NCBI GenBank assembly: GCA_016214985.1
Contig: JACRMM010000025.1
Span: 113,501 to 177,500 of the forward strand
Direction of reading: 5' to 3'
Source of the DNA: Deltaproteobacteria bacterium
GTDB taxonomy: Bacteria > Desulfobacterota > Deferrisomatia > Deferrisomatales > JACRMM01
Length of the DNA stretch: 64,000 nt
Position 1 is the stretch's first letter. Each line of letters begins with the position of its first letter. The position numbers were made by a program, and so were the translations under genes. The notes below the pieces were generated by a model, which saw only the letters and a list, made by a program, of their open reading frames with translations, had not been told where the DNA came from and made no database searches. Positions 26,290 to 34,889 of this stretch are shown piece by piece.

Positions 26290-27084
26290 ATGCTGACCGT
26301 CAACAACATCGAGGTCGTTTACAGCGACGTGATCCTGGTCCTCAAGGGGCTCTCACTCTCCTGCGAGGAGGGGAAGATCACCACTCTCCTCGGCGCCAAC
26401 GGAGCTGGGAAGTCCACGACGCTCAAGGCGATTTCCGGCCTGCTGAAGAGCGAGGAGGGCGAGGTCACCGAAGGGACCATCCAGTTCATGGGCGAGAAGA
26501 TCAACGGCCGGGACCCGGAGAAGATCGTCCGGATGGGGATCTTCCAGGTCATGGAGGGGCGCCGGGTCTTCGAGGACCTCGACGTGGTGGAGAACCTGCG
26601 GTGCGGTGCCTATACACGCAAGGACCGGGCCGGGGTGAAGCGAGACCTGGACCTCGTCTTCGACTACTTCCCGAGGCTTCGGGAGCGCCGGGGGGGGCTG
26701 GCCGGCTACCTCTCCGGCGGCGAGCAGCAGATGCTCGCCATCGGCCGGGCACTCATGGCGCGCCCCAAGCTCCTGCTCCTCGACGAGCCGAGCCTGGGGC
26801 TTGCCCCACTGCTCGTCAAGGAGATCTTCGGCATCATCCAGAAGATCAACCAGGAGGAGAAGACGACGATCCTCCTCGTGGAGCAGAACGCGAACCTCGC
26901 CCTCCAGGTGGCCTCGTACGGGTACATCATGGAGACCGGCAAGGTGGTGCTCGACGGCGTCTGCGAGAAGCTGCGCGAGAACCCCGACGTCAAGGAATTC
27001 TACCTCGGGGTGAGCGAGGAGGGGACGAAGCGCTCGTTCAAGAACGCCAAGAACTACAAGCGGCGCAAGAGGTGGCTGTCGTAA
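26290..27084 (+). CDS. livF: Branched-chain amino acid-type ABC transporter ATPase LivF
   Basis: The product has 264 residues. Walker A is GANGAGKS, the signature LSGGEQQMLAIGRAL and Walker B LLLLDEPSLGLAP, all canonical for LivF. The C-terminus has a basic extension (NAKNYKRRKRW). GGAGGGTGGC precedes the ATG. It works with LivG. Confidence 0.92.
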   Translation: MLTVNNIEVVYSDVILVLKGLSLSCEEGKITTLLGANGAGKSTTLKAISGLLKSEEGEVTEGTIQFMGEKINGRDPEKIVRMGIFQVMEGRRVFEDLDVVENLRCGAYTRKDRAGVKRDLDLVFDYFPRLRERRGGLAGYLSGGEQQMLAIGRALMARPKLLLLDEPSLGLAPLLVKEIFGIIQKINQEEKTTILLVEQNANLALQVASYGYIMETGKVVLDGVCEKLRENPDVKEFYLGVSEEGTKRSFKNAKNYKRRKRWLS

Positions 27085-27095
27085 GAGGCTGGAAA

Positions 27096-27173
27096 GCTGG
27101 GATGCTCGGACGAGGAAGACTGCGCCGTTTGGTTTCTTTGCGTCCTAGCCTCCTCGCGTCCAAGCCTCCCAGC
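27096..27173. repeat. Imperfect inverted repeat between livF and the paaK-like gene
   Basis: The left arm (27096-27116, gctgggatgctcggacgagga) matches the reverse complement of 27151-27173 with two mismatches and a two-base gap. It could form a long hairpin in the operon message. No T-run follows, so it is not a standard terminator. Confidence 0.5.
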
Positions 27174-27193
27174 GCGACCGAAGGGAGCACTCC

Positions 27194-28459
27194 ATGGATC
27201 GCCGAGCCGGATTCCTGAACGAAGCCCTGGAACGGAAGAGCTGGGACGAGCAGCGGGCCGCGCAGGCGGAGCGGCTGCGCGAGGTGATCGCCCATGCGGT
27301 CGCGAACGCTCCGGCCGTCGCCGCGACGTTCCGCGGGGCCGGCCTCGAGCCGGGGGACATCCGGAGCCTGGAAGATCTCGCCCGGATCCCGGTCACGCCC
27401 AAGGCGCGGCTCGTGGAGCTCCAGAAGTCGGCTCCCCCTTTCGGGGGCCTCCTGGCCGTGCCCCTGGACCAGGTGCGCCGGATCTTCCGGTCGCCGGGTC
27501 CCATCTACGATCCGCAGGGCCTCGACGAGGGGTGGGGTTGGGAGGAGGCCCTGTTCGCCGCGGGGTTTCGCCGGGGCGACGTGTGCATCAACACCTTCGG
27601 TTACCAGATGACCCCGGCCGGCATGATGTTCGACGACGCGCTCGGCAGCCTCGGGTGCCCACTGGTGCCCACGGGCGTGGGCGACCGCGAGGCGCAGGTG
27701 GAGATCATGCGAGCCCTGGGCGTGCGGGGGTTCGCCGGCATGGCCTCGTTCCTGCTCCAAATCGGCGAGAAGGCGAAGGAGCAGGGGCTTGATCCTCGCC
27801 GAGACCTCGGACTCGAGGTCGCTTTCACCACGGCCGAGCCGTTGTCCGACGCGCTTCGGTCCACCGTGGAGGACCTCTTCGGGCTCACACTGCGCCAGGG
27901 GTTCGGCACGGCCGACTGTGGTTGTCTCGCCTACGAGTGCGTCGAAAAGGGCGGAATGCACCTGGCCAGCCGGGCGATCGTCGAGATCGCGGACCCGGAG
28001 ACGGGCGCGCCGCTTCCCGCAGGAGACGTCGGAGAGGTCGTCGTCACCCTCTTCAACAGGGCTTACCCGCTACTTCGCTTCGGCACCGGAGACCTGTCGG
28101 CCCTGGAGTATGGCGTGTGTGGCTGCGGGCGCCGGTCGCCCAAGCTCCGCGGGTGGCTCGGGCGCTCCGATCAGCTCGTCAAGGTCAAGGGGATGTTCCT
28201 GCACCCCGGGCAGGTGCAGGCCGCGCTGCGCGACTTCGCCGAGGTGGCTCGATACCGGGCGGTCGTCACCCGCGCGGAGAACCGGGACCTGCTCACGGTC
28301 AAGGTCGAGGTGGCCGGGGCGCCGGACGTGCCGCTGAGGGAGCGGCTGGAGGCTCGGTTGCGGGAGGTGCTGAGCATCGGCGCCTCGGTCGAGTGGGTGG
28401 ATCCGGGGACCCTCCCGGCCGACGGCAAGGTTTTGGAAGACCTGCGCACGTGGGACTGA
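27194..28459 (+). CDS. Phenylacetate-CoA ligase-like adenylate-forming enzyme
   Basis: The product has 421 residues and PaaK organisation: N-terminal LARIPVTPKARLVELQ, central FGYQMTPAGMMFDDALGSLG, GFGTADCGCLAYEC, then LRFGTGDLSAL and GRSDQLVKVKGMFLHPGQV in the C-terminal domain. The usual SSGTTG phosphate loop is replaced by RSPGPIYDP, so the ATP site is atypical. It likely activates an aromatic or other carboxylic acid to CoA. It closes the transporter operon before the regulator. Confidence 0.85.
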   Translation: MDRRAGFLNEALERKSWDEQRAAQAERLREVIAHAVANAPAVAATFRGAGLEPGDIRSLEDLARIPVTPKARLVELQKSAPPFGGLLAVPLDQVRRIFRSPGPIYDPQGLDEGWGWEEALFAAGFRRGDVCINTFGYQMTPAGMMFDDALGSLGCPLVPTGVGDREAQVEIMRALGVRGFAGMASFLLQIGEKAKEQGLDPRRDLGLEVAFTTAEPLSDALRSTVEDLFGLTLRQGFGTADCGCLAYECVEKGGMHLASRAIVEIADPETGAPLPAGDVGEVVVTLFNRAYPLLRFGTGDLSALEYGVCGCGRRSPKLRGWLGRSDQLVKVKGMFLHPGQVQAALRDFAEVARYRAVVTRAENRDLLTVKVEVAGAPDVPLRERLEARLREVLSIGASVEWVDPGTLPADGKVLEDLRTWD

Positions 28460-28487
28460 GGGCGTTGGCGACCGGAGAGGGACTCCC

Positions 28488-28871
28488 ATGAACGTCCGAA
28501 CGGTCCGCGTCTACGCGATCGGAGACATTGCCCGGAAGGTGGGGCTGACGCCGCGCACCATCCGGTATTACGAGGACATCGGGTTGCTTGCCAGCGTCCG
28601 ACGCGTGGAAGGCGGCCGCCGGGTGTACACCGACGACGACCTGCGCCGGCTCAAGTTCATCACGCGCCTGAAGGTGCTTGGGCTCAGCCTGGACGAGATG
28701 AAGGAGCTCGAGGACCTGTACCTCACCCATCGGTCCAACGATGAGGTCTTTCCCCACCTGATGGAGCTCCTTGATCGCCATCTGCGCACGATCGCGTCGC
28801 GCATCGAGCAGTTGTCCACGCTCCAGCGGGACATCGAGGACTACAAGCGCCACCTGATGAGCAAGATCTAG
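28488..28871 (+). CDS. MerR-family transcriptional regulator
   Basis: The product has 127 residues. The N-terminal winged helix reads YAIGDIARKVGLTPRTIRYYEDIGLL, then RRVYTDDDLRRLKFI, followed by a dimerisation coiled coil (HLRTIASRIEQLSTLQRDIEDYKRHL). There is no metal-binding Cys cluster, so it is not a metal sensor. Its place at the end of the ligase/transporter operon, 28 bases after the PaaK-like gene, suggests it senses a CoA ester or acid and controls this operon. This is inference. Confidence 0.88.
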   Translation: MNVRTVRVYAIGDIARKVGLTPRTIRYYEDIGLLASVRRVEGGRRVYTDDDLRRLKFITRLKVLGLSLDEMKELEDLYLTHRSNDEVFPHLMELLDRHLRTIASRIEQLSTLQRDIEDYKRHLMSKI

Positions 28872-29048
28872 TCCCTGGGGCGCCGCAAGGTGCCCGAGCC
28901 CTACCCGAATTCTCGTCGCTCGTTGCCCCGTTCCGGTCTACAATCCCTCCGTGTTCTCCCCCCTCTGGGGTGGCTTCCCCGGGGCCCGACAGGGGGCGCC
29001 GCCGTGTCGGCGCCGCCGAGAGGGGGGGTGCTCCGCGAGAGGGCTGCC

Positions 29049-30416
29049 GTGTCCCGACTGTTCCGCCTCGACATCGCCCGCAAGATGTTCCTCGGGTACC
29101 TTCCCCTGGCACTGCTCATCACCGTGACCGCGGTGTTCGCTCTCCGAAGCCTCGAGCGCGTCCAGGCCGTGAACTCCGGGATCGTTCGGACGGACGTGCC
29201 GCTCATCGAGGCGTCCACGTCGCTGGTCGATGCTCTCCTGGCGCAGGAGCTGTACGGCCGCCGATACCTCATCCTGCGCGCGCCCGACATGTTGGAGGTG
29301 TTCTGGAAACGGAGCGAGGAGGCCAACCGCCTGATCGGCCGGATTCGGGACTTGCTGGGGGCGCGCGACGAGGCCGTCGAGCGCGTGGGGGCACTGCACG
29401 AAGAGTACAATCGGCTCTTCATCCTGGACACCCGCACGGCCGAACAGCCGCCCGAGGGCGCTTACAGCGAGCTCTCGAAGGCCCGGCACAAGGAGATGCT
29501 CGAGCTCGCCGGCGCGCTCTCCTCGCGGTTCCGCGGCCGCCTGCAGGACAAGAATGCGTGGGCCGCGGCCTTCGGCATGAGGGCGTACCGCGTGACCGCC
29601 CTTCTGTGCTCCCTGGGCATGCTCGTGGGGCTGGGCTCGGCCGTGATCATCACTCGCAATATCTCCGGGTCCATCCGACGCCTGAAGGTCGCCACCGATC
29701 GCGTCGCCGAGGGCGAGTTCGAGAACCTTCCGGCGGTGAACAGCCGCGACGAGCTCGGCGAACTATCCGCGGCGTTCCGGGAGATGGCCCGGAAGCTCAA
29801 GGACCTGGAGGAGATCTCCCTGGACATGAACGCCCTCACTCGCCTGCCCGGGGGTGTTGCCATTCAGCGGGTGGTGCATGCCCGCCTCGCGGACCTCGAG
29901 CCCTTCGCCTTCTGCCTGGTGGACCTCGACAACTTCAAGGTCTACAACGATCGGTACGGGTACGCCCGGGGCAGTGAGCTCATCCACGGCATGGCGGAGC
30001 TGCTCCGGGAGGTGTTTGCGCGCCTGGGCGACGAGGAGGACTTTCTGGGCCATGTCGGAGGCGACGACTTCGTGATCGTCACTACGCCCGAGCGTTACGA
30101 GCCGCTGTGCCGCGCCATCGTCGAGGCCTTCGATGCCTGGATCCCGAGCACCTACGCTCTGGAGGACCGCCGCCGAGGCTACGTCGTGGGCAAGACCCGG
30201 CAGGGCCAGACGTTGAAGTTCCCCCTGATGACCGTCTCCATCGCCGTGGTGACGAGCGCGCGCCACCGGTTCGACAACCACGTGCAAGTGGGGGAAGTAG
30301 CGGCCGAGCTCAAGGACTACGCCAAGTCGAGGCCGGGGAGCAAATGGGTGGTGGACCGGCGGGGCGCGGATCCCAAGGGTGACGTCGAGCCTGCCGCTGT
30401 GGGGGAAGAGACGTGA
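29049..30416 (+). CDS. Membrane GGDEF-family protein with HAMP domain
   Basis: The product has 455 residues from GTG 29049 (GAGAGG upstream). A first membrane helix (LGYLPLALLITVTAVFAL) precedes a helical periplasmic sensor. A second helix (LLCSLGMLVGLGSAVII) follows, then a HAMP linker and a GGDEF domain with LVDLDNFKVYNDRYG. The active-site loop reads HVGGDDF instead of GG(D/E)EF. The Glu-to-Asp change may lower or abolish cyclic-di-GMP synthesis. The C-terminus keeps MTVSIAVV. It is coupled by GTGA overlap to the lipoprotein gene. Confidence 0.85.
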   Translation: MSRLFRLDIARKMFLGYLPLALLITVTAVFALRSLERVQAVNSGIVRTDVPLIEASTSLVDALLAQELYGRRYLILRAPDMLEVFWKRSEEANRLIGRIRDLLGARDEAVERVGALHEEYNRLFILDTRTAEQPPEGAYSELSKARHKEMLELAGALSSRFRGRLQDKNAWAAAFGMRAYRVTALLCSLGMLVGLGSAVIITRNISGSIRRLKVATDRVAEGEFENLPAVNSRDELGELSAAFREMARKLKDLEEISLDMNALTRLPGGVAIQRVVHARLADLEPFAFCLVDLDNFKVYNDRYGYARGSELIHGMAELLREVFARLGDEEDFLGHVGGDDFVIVTTPERYEPLCRAIVEAFDAWIPSTYALEDRRRGYVVGKTRQGQTLKFPLMTVSIAVVTSARHRFDNHVQVGEVAAELKDYAKSRPGSKWVVDRRGADPKGDVEPAAVGEET

Positions 30417-31027
30417 GGCGAGGGGCGATCCGGTTGGAGCTGCACGGGTACCCTCGGCGCGCGGCCCTCGTTCTCGGCTGCGCCGCGGGCCTCGTTGCCG
30501 GGTGCGGTGCCGCACCGGTTCGACCCCCTTCCCCGCGCGATATGCCGGCCGAAATCCGCCGCCTCGAGGGCCAGGTGGCGAGCCTCAGCACCGAGCGGCC
30601 CGCCGTGCACCTGGCCCTGGCCCGGCTCTACCTCGATCCGGCCAACCCGTCCCCCGACTACCTGGCCGCCCTGGCCGAGCTGCGGTTCTTCGCGGCCCTG
30701 GATCCAAAGGGAGGAGCGGAGCCGGAGGTGCGGCAGTGGATCGGCGCCCTGGAGGTGCTGGCGCGGGCGAGGGAAGACCGAGACCGGTTGGCGGCCCGCT
30801 TGGAGGACGTCACGAAGGAGAGCGCCGAGGCTCGAAAGCACCTCTCCTCGTTGCTCCGCGAAACTCAGGAGCGCGGTCGGGCCGCGGAGAGTCAGACCCG
30901 GGAAGAGGCCGGCCTGCGCGACGCCGTCCGCAGTCTGACCCGGGAGAACCAGGAACTCAAGCAGCAGATCGAGAAGCTCAAGGCGCTCGACCGTCAACTC
31001 GAGATCCTGCGGAAGAACGTCCGGTGA
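30413..31027 (+). CDS. Lipoprotein with C-terminal coiled coil
   Basis: The product has 204 residues. The GTG start overlaps the previous stop. A lipobox LVAGC lies near residue 31, so the mature protein is lipid-anchored. Residues about 50-110 are helical and TPR-like (HLALARLYLDPANPSPDYL). Residues about 118-204 form a long charged coiled coil. The partner may be the upstream GGDEF membrane protein (inference from coupling). Family not recognised. Confidence 0.75.
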   Translation: MRRGAIRLELHGYPRRAALVLGCAAGLVAGCGAAPVRPPSPRDMPAEIRRLEGQVASLSTERPAVHLALARLYLDPANPSPDYLAALAELRFFAALDPKGGAEPEVRQWIGALEVLARAREDRDRLAARLEDVTKESAEARKHLSSLLRETQERGRAAESQTREEAGLRDAVRSLTRENQELKQQIEKLKALDRQLEILRKNVR

Positions 31028-31034
31028 CCCCGCC

Positions 31035-31622
31035 TCAGGCCGTCTCGAGCCGCAAGCGGATCGCGCGGGCCGCATCGAGCAAGGCGTGGGCGGCCTCTTC
31101 GAGCTGGCGCTCGGAGAGGGCGACGTGGTCGCCCTGTCGGAACATCTTCACCTTGCCGCCCGGAAACGGGAGCTCGAGCTGGCTGATCCCCAGGGCCTCC
31201 AGCGCCCTGCGGTCGAGTCGGCCGCCCCGTAGCGCGACCCGGTAGAGCTGGAGCAGGAGCGGAACCCAGAGGGAGACCTTGGCGAGCGCGCCCGGCGTTC
31301 CGGGCAGCGCCTCGAGGTCGGCGACCGCGCTGGGCAGCGGCGGGAGGGTCGGAAGCTCCAGGGCCCGGGCCAGAAACGCCCGGAAGTGGTCTCCCAGGGC
31401 CAGAACCGTCACGTCGGAGAGGTGGTCCTCGGCTTGCTCCACCGCTTCCGCGAGGCGCGCCATCTCCGCGGCAGCCGGCGGCGGACCGGCGCTCGCCGAC
31501 TCCAGGTCCCCGAGCCGTTTGGCCGCGAGCCGAAGCCCGTACGACGAGGCCCGCACGAACGAGACGACCCCTTCCAGGGCTTCCTCCAGCGCCCAGAGAG
31601 CCTGCTCCAGATCTGTCGCCAT
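31035..31622 (-). CDS. Helical protein of unknown function
   Basis: The product has 195 residues from the ATG at 31622, preceded by AGGAGGT. Helices rich in Ala, Leu and Glu dominate (LEQALWALEEALEGVVSFVR). It has no membrane segment, Cys cluster or catalytic motif. It is convergent with the lipoprotein gene (7 bases between) and divergent from uvrC (64 bases between). Confidence 0.65.
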   Translation of the reverse strand: MATDLEQALWALEEALEGVVSFVRASSYGLRLAAKRLGDLESASAGPPPAAAEMARLAEAVEQAEDHLSDVTVLALGDHFRAFLARALELPTLPPLPSAVADLEALPGTPGALAKVSLWVPLLLQLYRVALRGGRLDRRALEALGISQLELPFPGGKVKMFRQGDHVALSERQLEEAAHALLDAARAIRLRLETA

Positions 31623-31686
31623 CCGACCTCCTCTCACGTTCCGGCGTCCTGGCTTCCCAGCAGCCCAACCGCTACTATACCTCGCC

Positions 31687-33537
31687 ATGGAACTCCCGGA
31701 AAAGGTCGGTCACTTCCCCCATCGGCCCGGCGTCTACCTGATGAAGGACGATCATGGGCGCGTGCTCTACGTGGGCAAGGCCAAGGATCTTCGGGCCCGC
31801 GTGCGCACGTACTTCCGCGAGGGGGCGGACGGCCGGCCCATGGTGCGGTTCCTCATGGCGCGGGTCACCGACATCGACTTCATGGTCACGGACGGCGAGA
31901 AGGAAGCCCTGATCCTCGAGAACACGCTGATCAAGCGCCACCGCCCGCGGTACAACGTGGACCTCCGGGACGACAAGACCTACCTGTCGCTTCGGCTCGA
32001 CGTTCAGAATCCCTTTCCCCGCCTCACCACGGTGCGCCAGATCCAGCGCGACGGAGCCCTCTACTTCGGGCCATACTCCTCTGCCAAGAGCCTCCGCGAA
32101 ACCGTGGAGCTCGTCCTTCGCCTGTTTCCCCTTCGCCAGTGCTCCGACGCCGAGTTCCGCCACCGCGTCCGGCCGTGCCTGTACTGTCAGATTCGAGGTT
32201 GCAGGGCCCCCTGCTGCGGACGGGTGGACCCGGTCGAGTACCGAAAGGTCGTGGATCAGGTACTGTTCTTCCTCAAGGGCCGGACGGGCGAGCTCCGAGC
32301 CCACCTGCGCGACGCCATGGCCCGGGCGGCCGAGCGCCTCGACTTCGAGGAGGCGGCCCGCCTGCGCGACCGCCTGCGCGACGTGGAGCTCACCCTGGAG
32401 CGCCAGAAGGCGGTCACCCACGAGCCCGTGGACCGCGACGTCGTAGGGCTCGTGCGGGAAGGGGCGGAGGTGGAGATCGCGGTCCTGGTCGTCCGGTCGG
32501 GCAATCTGATCGACCGCCGCGCCTATCACTTCCCCGATCTGCCCGCGGACGACGCCGAGGTGCTGGAGGAGTTCCTGGGGCAGTACTATCGCGGCGACCG
32601 GATCGTGCCGGCCGAGGTGCTCGCCGGCGTGGCGCTGGAGGTGGAGGCCCGGGCATTCCTGGAGGAGTGGCTGTCGGAACGCCGGGGGCGCCGGGTACGC
32701 CTGCTCTGCCCGCGGCGGGGCGAGAAGGCCGAGTTGGTGCGCATGGCCGGGGCCAACGCCCGCGAGCTCCTGGACGAGCGGCGGAAGACGAAGGTCGGGT
32801 ACGATGCGGCGCTCGAAGAGCTTCAGTCGCGCCTGGGCCTGCCCCGGGCCCCGCGCCGGATCGAGTGTTTCGACATCTCCAACGTCCAGGGCACCCACCC
32901 CACGGGCAGCCTCGTCGCGCTGGAGGGAGGCTTCCCCGACAAGGCCGGCTACCGGAAGTTCGCGGTGAAGACCGTGGAGGGCGCCGACGACTTCGCGATG
33001 CTCTACGAGGTCCTCTCCCGGCGCCTCGCGCGACGCGACGAGCCAGGGTGGGGCCTTCCGGACCTTCTGGTCGTGGACGGCGGCCGGGGCCAGCTCGCCA
33101 TGGCCCAGAAGGCCCTGGAGGACGCGGGGGTGACTGACGTCGCCCTGGCCGGCCTGGCCAAGGCGCGCGTCCTGCCGGGGGGAGAGGCCGAGGTGGACCA
33201 CTCGCCCGAGCGGGTATTCCTCCCCGGGCGGAAGAACCCCCTGGTCCTGCCCCAGAACTCGTCAGCCCTGTTCGTGCTCCAGCGCGCGCGAGACGAGGCC
33301 CACCGCGCAGCGGTCTCCTATCACCGCAAGCGCCGGACCAAGGCGAGCTTCACCTCGTCGCTGGACGCGATCCCCGGTATCGGGGCTGCGCGGCGGAAGG
33401 CCCTGCTCCAGCACTTCGGGAGCTTGAAGCGCCTCAAGGCGGCTACCTGGGAGGAGATCGCGAGCGTGCCCGGCGTGCCCGAGGCCGTGGCTCGGCGGGT
33501 GGCCGAGGCGCTGCGGGACGTTTCCGCGCCCTCGTGA
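31687..33537 (+). CDS. uvrC: Excinuclease ABC subunit C
   Basis: The product has 616 residues, the usual UvrC length. The N-terminal GIY-YIG nuclease reads PGVYLMKDDHGRVLYVGKAKD. A Cys-rich block follows (CLYCQIRGCRAPCCG), then the UVR motif (DFEEAARLRDRLRDVELTLE), the RNase H-like half with FDISNVQGTHPTGSLV, and a C-terminal helix-hairpin-helix pair (IPGIGAARRKALL). It makes both incisions in nucleotide excision repair. No LexA-type box is visible upstream. Confidence 0.95.
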   Translation: MELPEKVGHFPHRPGVYLMKDDHGRVLYVGKAKDLRARVRTYFREGADGRPMVRFLMARVTDIDFMVTDGEKEALILENTLIKRHRPRYNVDLRDDKTYLSLRLDVQNPFPRLTTVRQIQRDGALYFGPYSSAKSLRETVELVLRLFPLRQCSDAEFRHRVRPCLYCQIRGCRAPCCGRVDPVEYRKVVDQVLFFLKGRTGELRAHLRDAMARAAERLDFEEAARLRDRLRDVELTLERQKAVTHEPVDRDVVGLVREGAEVEIAVLVVRSGNLIDRRAYHFPDLPADDAEVLEEFLGQYYRGDRIVPAEVLAGVALEVEARAFLEEWLSERRGRRVRLLCPRRGEKAELVRMAGANARELLDERRKTKVGYDAALEELQSRLGLPRAPRRIECFDISNVQGTHPTGSLVALEGGFPDKAGYRKFAVKTVEGADDFAMLYEVLSRRLARRDEPGWGLPDLLVVDGGRGQLAMAQKALEDAGVTDVALAGLAKARVLPGGEAEVDHSPERVFLPGRKNPLVLPQNSSALFVLQRARDEAHRAAVSYHRKRRTKASFTSSLDAIPGIGAARRKALLQHFGSLKRLKAATWEEIASVPGVPEAVARRVAEALRDVSAPS

Positions 33538-33591
33538 CCTGCGGTACCATGAAACCGCTCACGCTGCGTTCACCCAGGGAGGCCTGACCCG

Positions 33592-34251
33592 ATGATCGTG
33601 ACCACCCAGAAGGAGTTTTCCGACGTCCTGGCCGCTCTGGGCGCCGGCCGCCGGTGGGTCGTTGTGGGCTGCGCCGAGTGCGCGGCGATCTGCCAGACCG
33701 GCGGGTCGGCCCAGGTGGAGGAGATGGCGCGCCGGCTGGAAGACGCCGGCCGCGAGGTGCTCGCCCAGGTGAGCCTGGCCTCCCCCTGTGACCGCCGGCT
33801 GTCCCGGCGGGACCTCCGGCACGTGGAGGCCGAGCTTCGGGCCGCGGACGGGGTCCTGTGCCTCTCCTGTGGCGGCGGGGTCCAGGCCGTGGCCGGGCTC
33901 GTGGACCGGCCCGTCGTGGCGGGCCTCGACGCCCACTTTGCTGGAACGGTGGAGCGGCTCGGGGTGTTCCACGAGGAGTGCGCCCTGTGCGGGGACTGCC
34001 TGCTGAACGAGACCGCGGGAACCTGCCCCGTGGCCCTGTGCCCCAAGGGGCTGCGCAACGGCCCCTGCGAAGGAAGCCACGACGGCCGGTGCGAGGCAGA
34101 CGCCGAGGCCGAGTGCGTCTGGGAGCGGATCCACGCCCGGCTCGCCGAGGCCGGATCCGAGGAGTGCTTCACCGCGTTTCACCGGGCGCCGGACCCCAAC
34201 CGGTGGGGACGGCCCCGGACGACCCGGGCCCCCGCCGGGGGTGCCCGATGA
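33592..34251 (+). CDS. Methylenetetrahydrofolate reductase C-terminal domain-like (MetV-type) protein
   Basis: The product has 219 residues. The N-terminal half (VVVGCAECAAICQTGG...QVEEMA) and the later Cys-rich segments (CLSCGGGVQ, CALCGDCLLNETAGTCPVALC) match the MTHFR C-terminal family, which in acetogens partners MetF and carries Fe-S or zinc sites. At least nine cysteines could bind clusters. Its stop overlaps the next ATG. Together with the MetF-like neighbour it may form a ferredoxin-linked unit, which is inference. Confidence 0.75.
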   Translation: MIVTTQKEFSDVLAALGAGRRWVVVGCAECAAICQTGGSAQVEEMARRLEDAGREVLAQVSLASPCDRRLSRRDLRHVEAELRAADGVLCLSCGGGVQAVAGLVDRPVVAGLDAHFAGTVERLGVFHEECALCGDCLLNETAGTCPVALCPKGLRNGPCEGSHDGRCEADAEAECVWERIHARLAEAGSEECFTAFHRAPDPNRWGRPRTTRAPAGGAR

Positions 34252-34889
34252 GCCGGGCCGTCTACGCGGGCTTCGGCCGACTCCTGGCCGAAGATCTGCC
34301 GGCGTTCGCAGCGGACGTGGAGGCGCTGGCCGGCCTCCAGGGCGCGGTCTTCCTAGACCCGGAAGACGGCTTGAGCCCGGTGCTCCTGGCGATGCTCCTG
34401 CGGCGCGCCTGGCCGAGCGCCCGCGTGATCCTGCCGCTCGTGGCCCGCGACGCGAACCGCACCGCGCTCCTCGGCGCGGCGCGGACTGCGGAGGCCCTGG
34501 GCGCCGACGGACTTCTCCTCCTGTCAGGCCGCCTGGACCCGGCCCGCGTCGCCCAGACCGTCTACGAGGTCGACCCGCAGCAGTTGCTCGGAGTCCTCCG
34601 GGAGAGCGGGGTCGTCCTACCCTGCTGGGTGTCGAGCCGGTGCGCCACGGCCGCGGAGCGCGCCCGGGTCGAGAGCCTCGGCCGGGCCGGCGCCGCCTGC
34701 TGCGTCGTGCCCTGGTCCTCGGAAGATGCCGGTGACGCCTGCGTTGTGCGGCCGCCGGTCTACTCCGTAGCCGAGTCGGACTGGGCGGCCGGAAGGCTCC
34801 CGCCCGGGGAGGGGGATCTCCTGCTGCACGTGACGCCGGGCCGCGGCGCCGCGGCTGCGGCTGTTGTCGAGGTAGGGGGGCTATCGTGA
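34248..34889 (+). CDS. Short MetF-like protein
   Basis: The product has 213 residues. ARDANRTALLGAARTAEALG and GADGLLLLSGR recall the folate/flavin barrel of methylenetetrahydrofolate reductase, but the protein is only about two-thirds the usual 290-300 residues and lacks the N-terminal strand block. It is either a diverged half-barrel or a paralogue with another job. ATG and GTG overlaps join it to both neighbours, so it is made with the MetV-type protein and IorA. Confidence 0.55.
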   Translation: MSRAVYAGFGRLLAEDLPAFAADVEALAGLQGAVFLDPEDGLSPVLLAMLLRRAWPSARVILPLVARDANRTALLGAARTAEALGADGLLLLSGRLDPARVAQTVYEVDPQQLLGVLRESGVVLPCWVSSRCATAAERARVESLGRAGAACCVVPWSSEDAGDACVVRPPVYSVAESDWAAGRLPPGEGDLLLHVTPGRGAAAAAVVEVGGLS

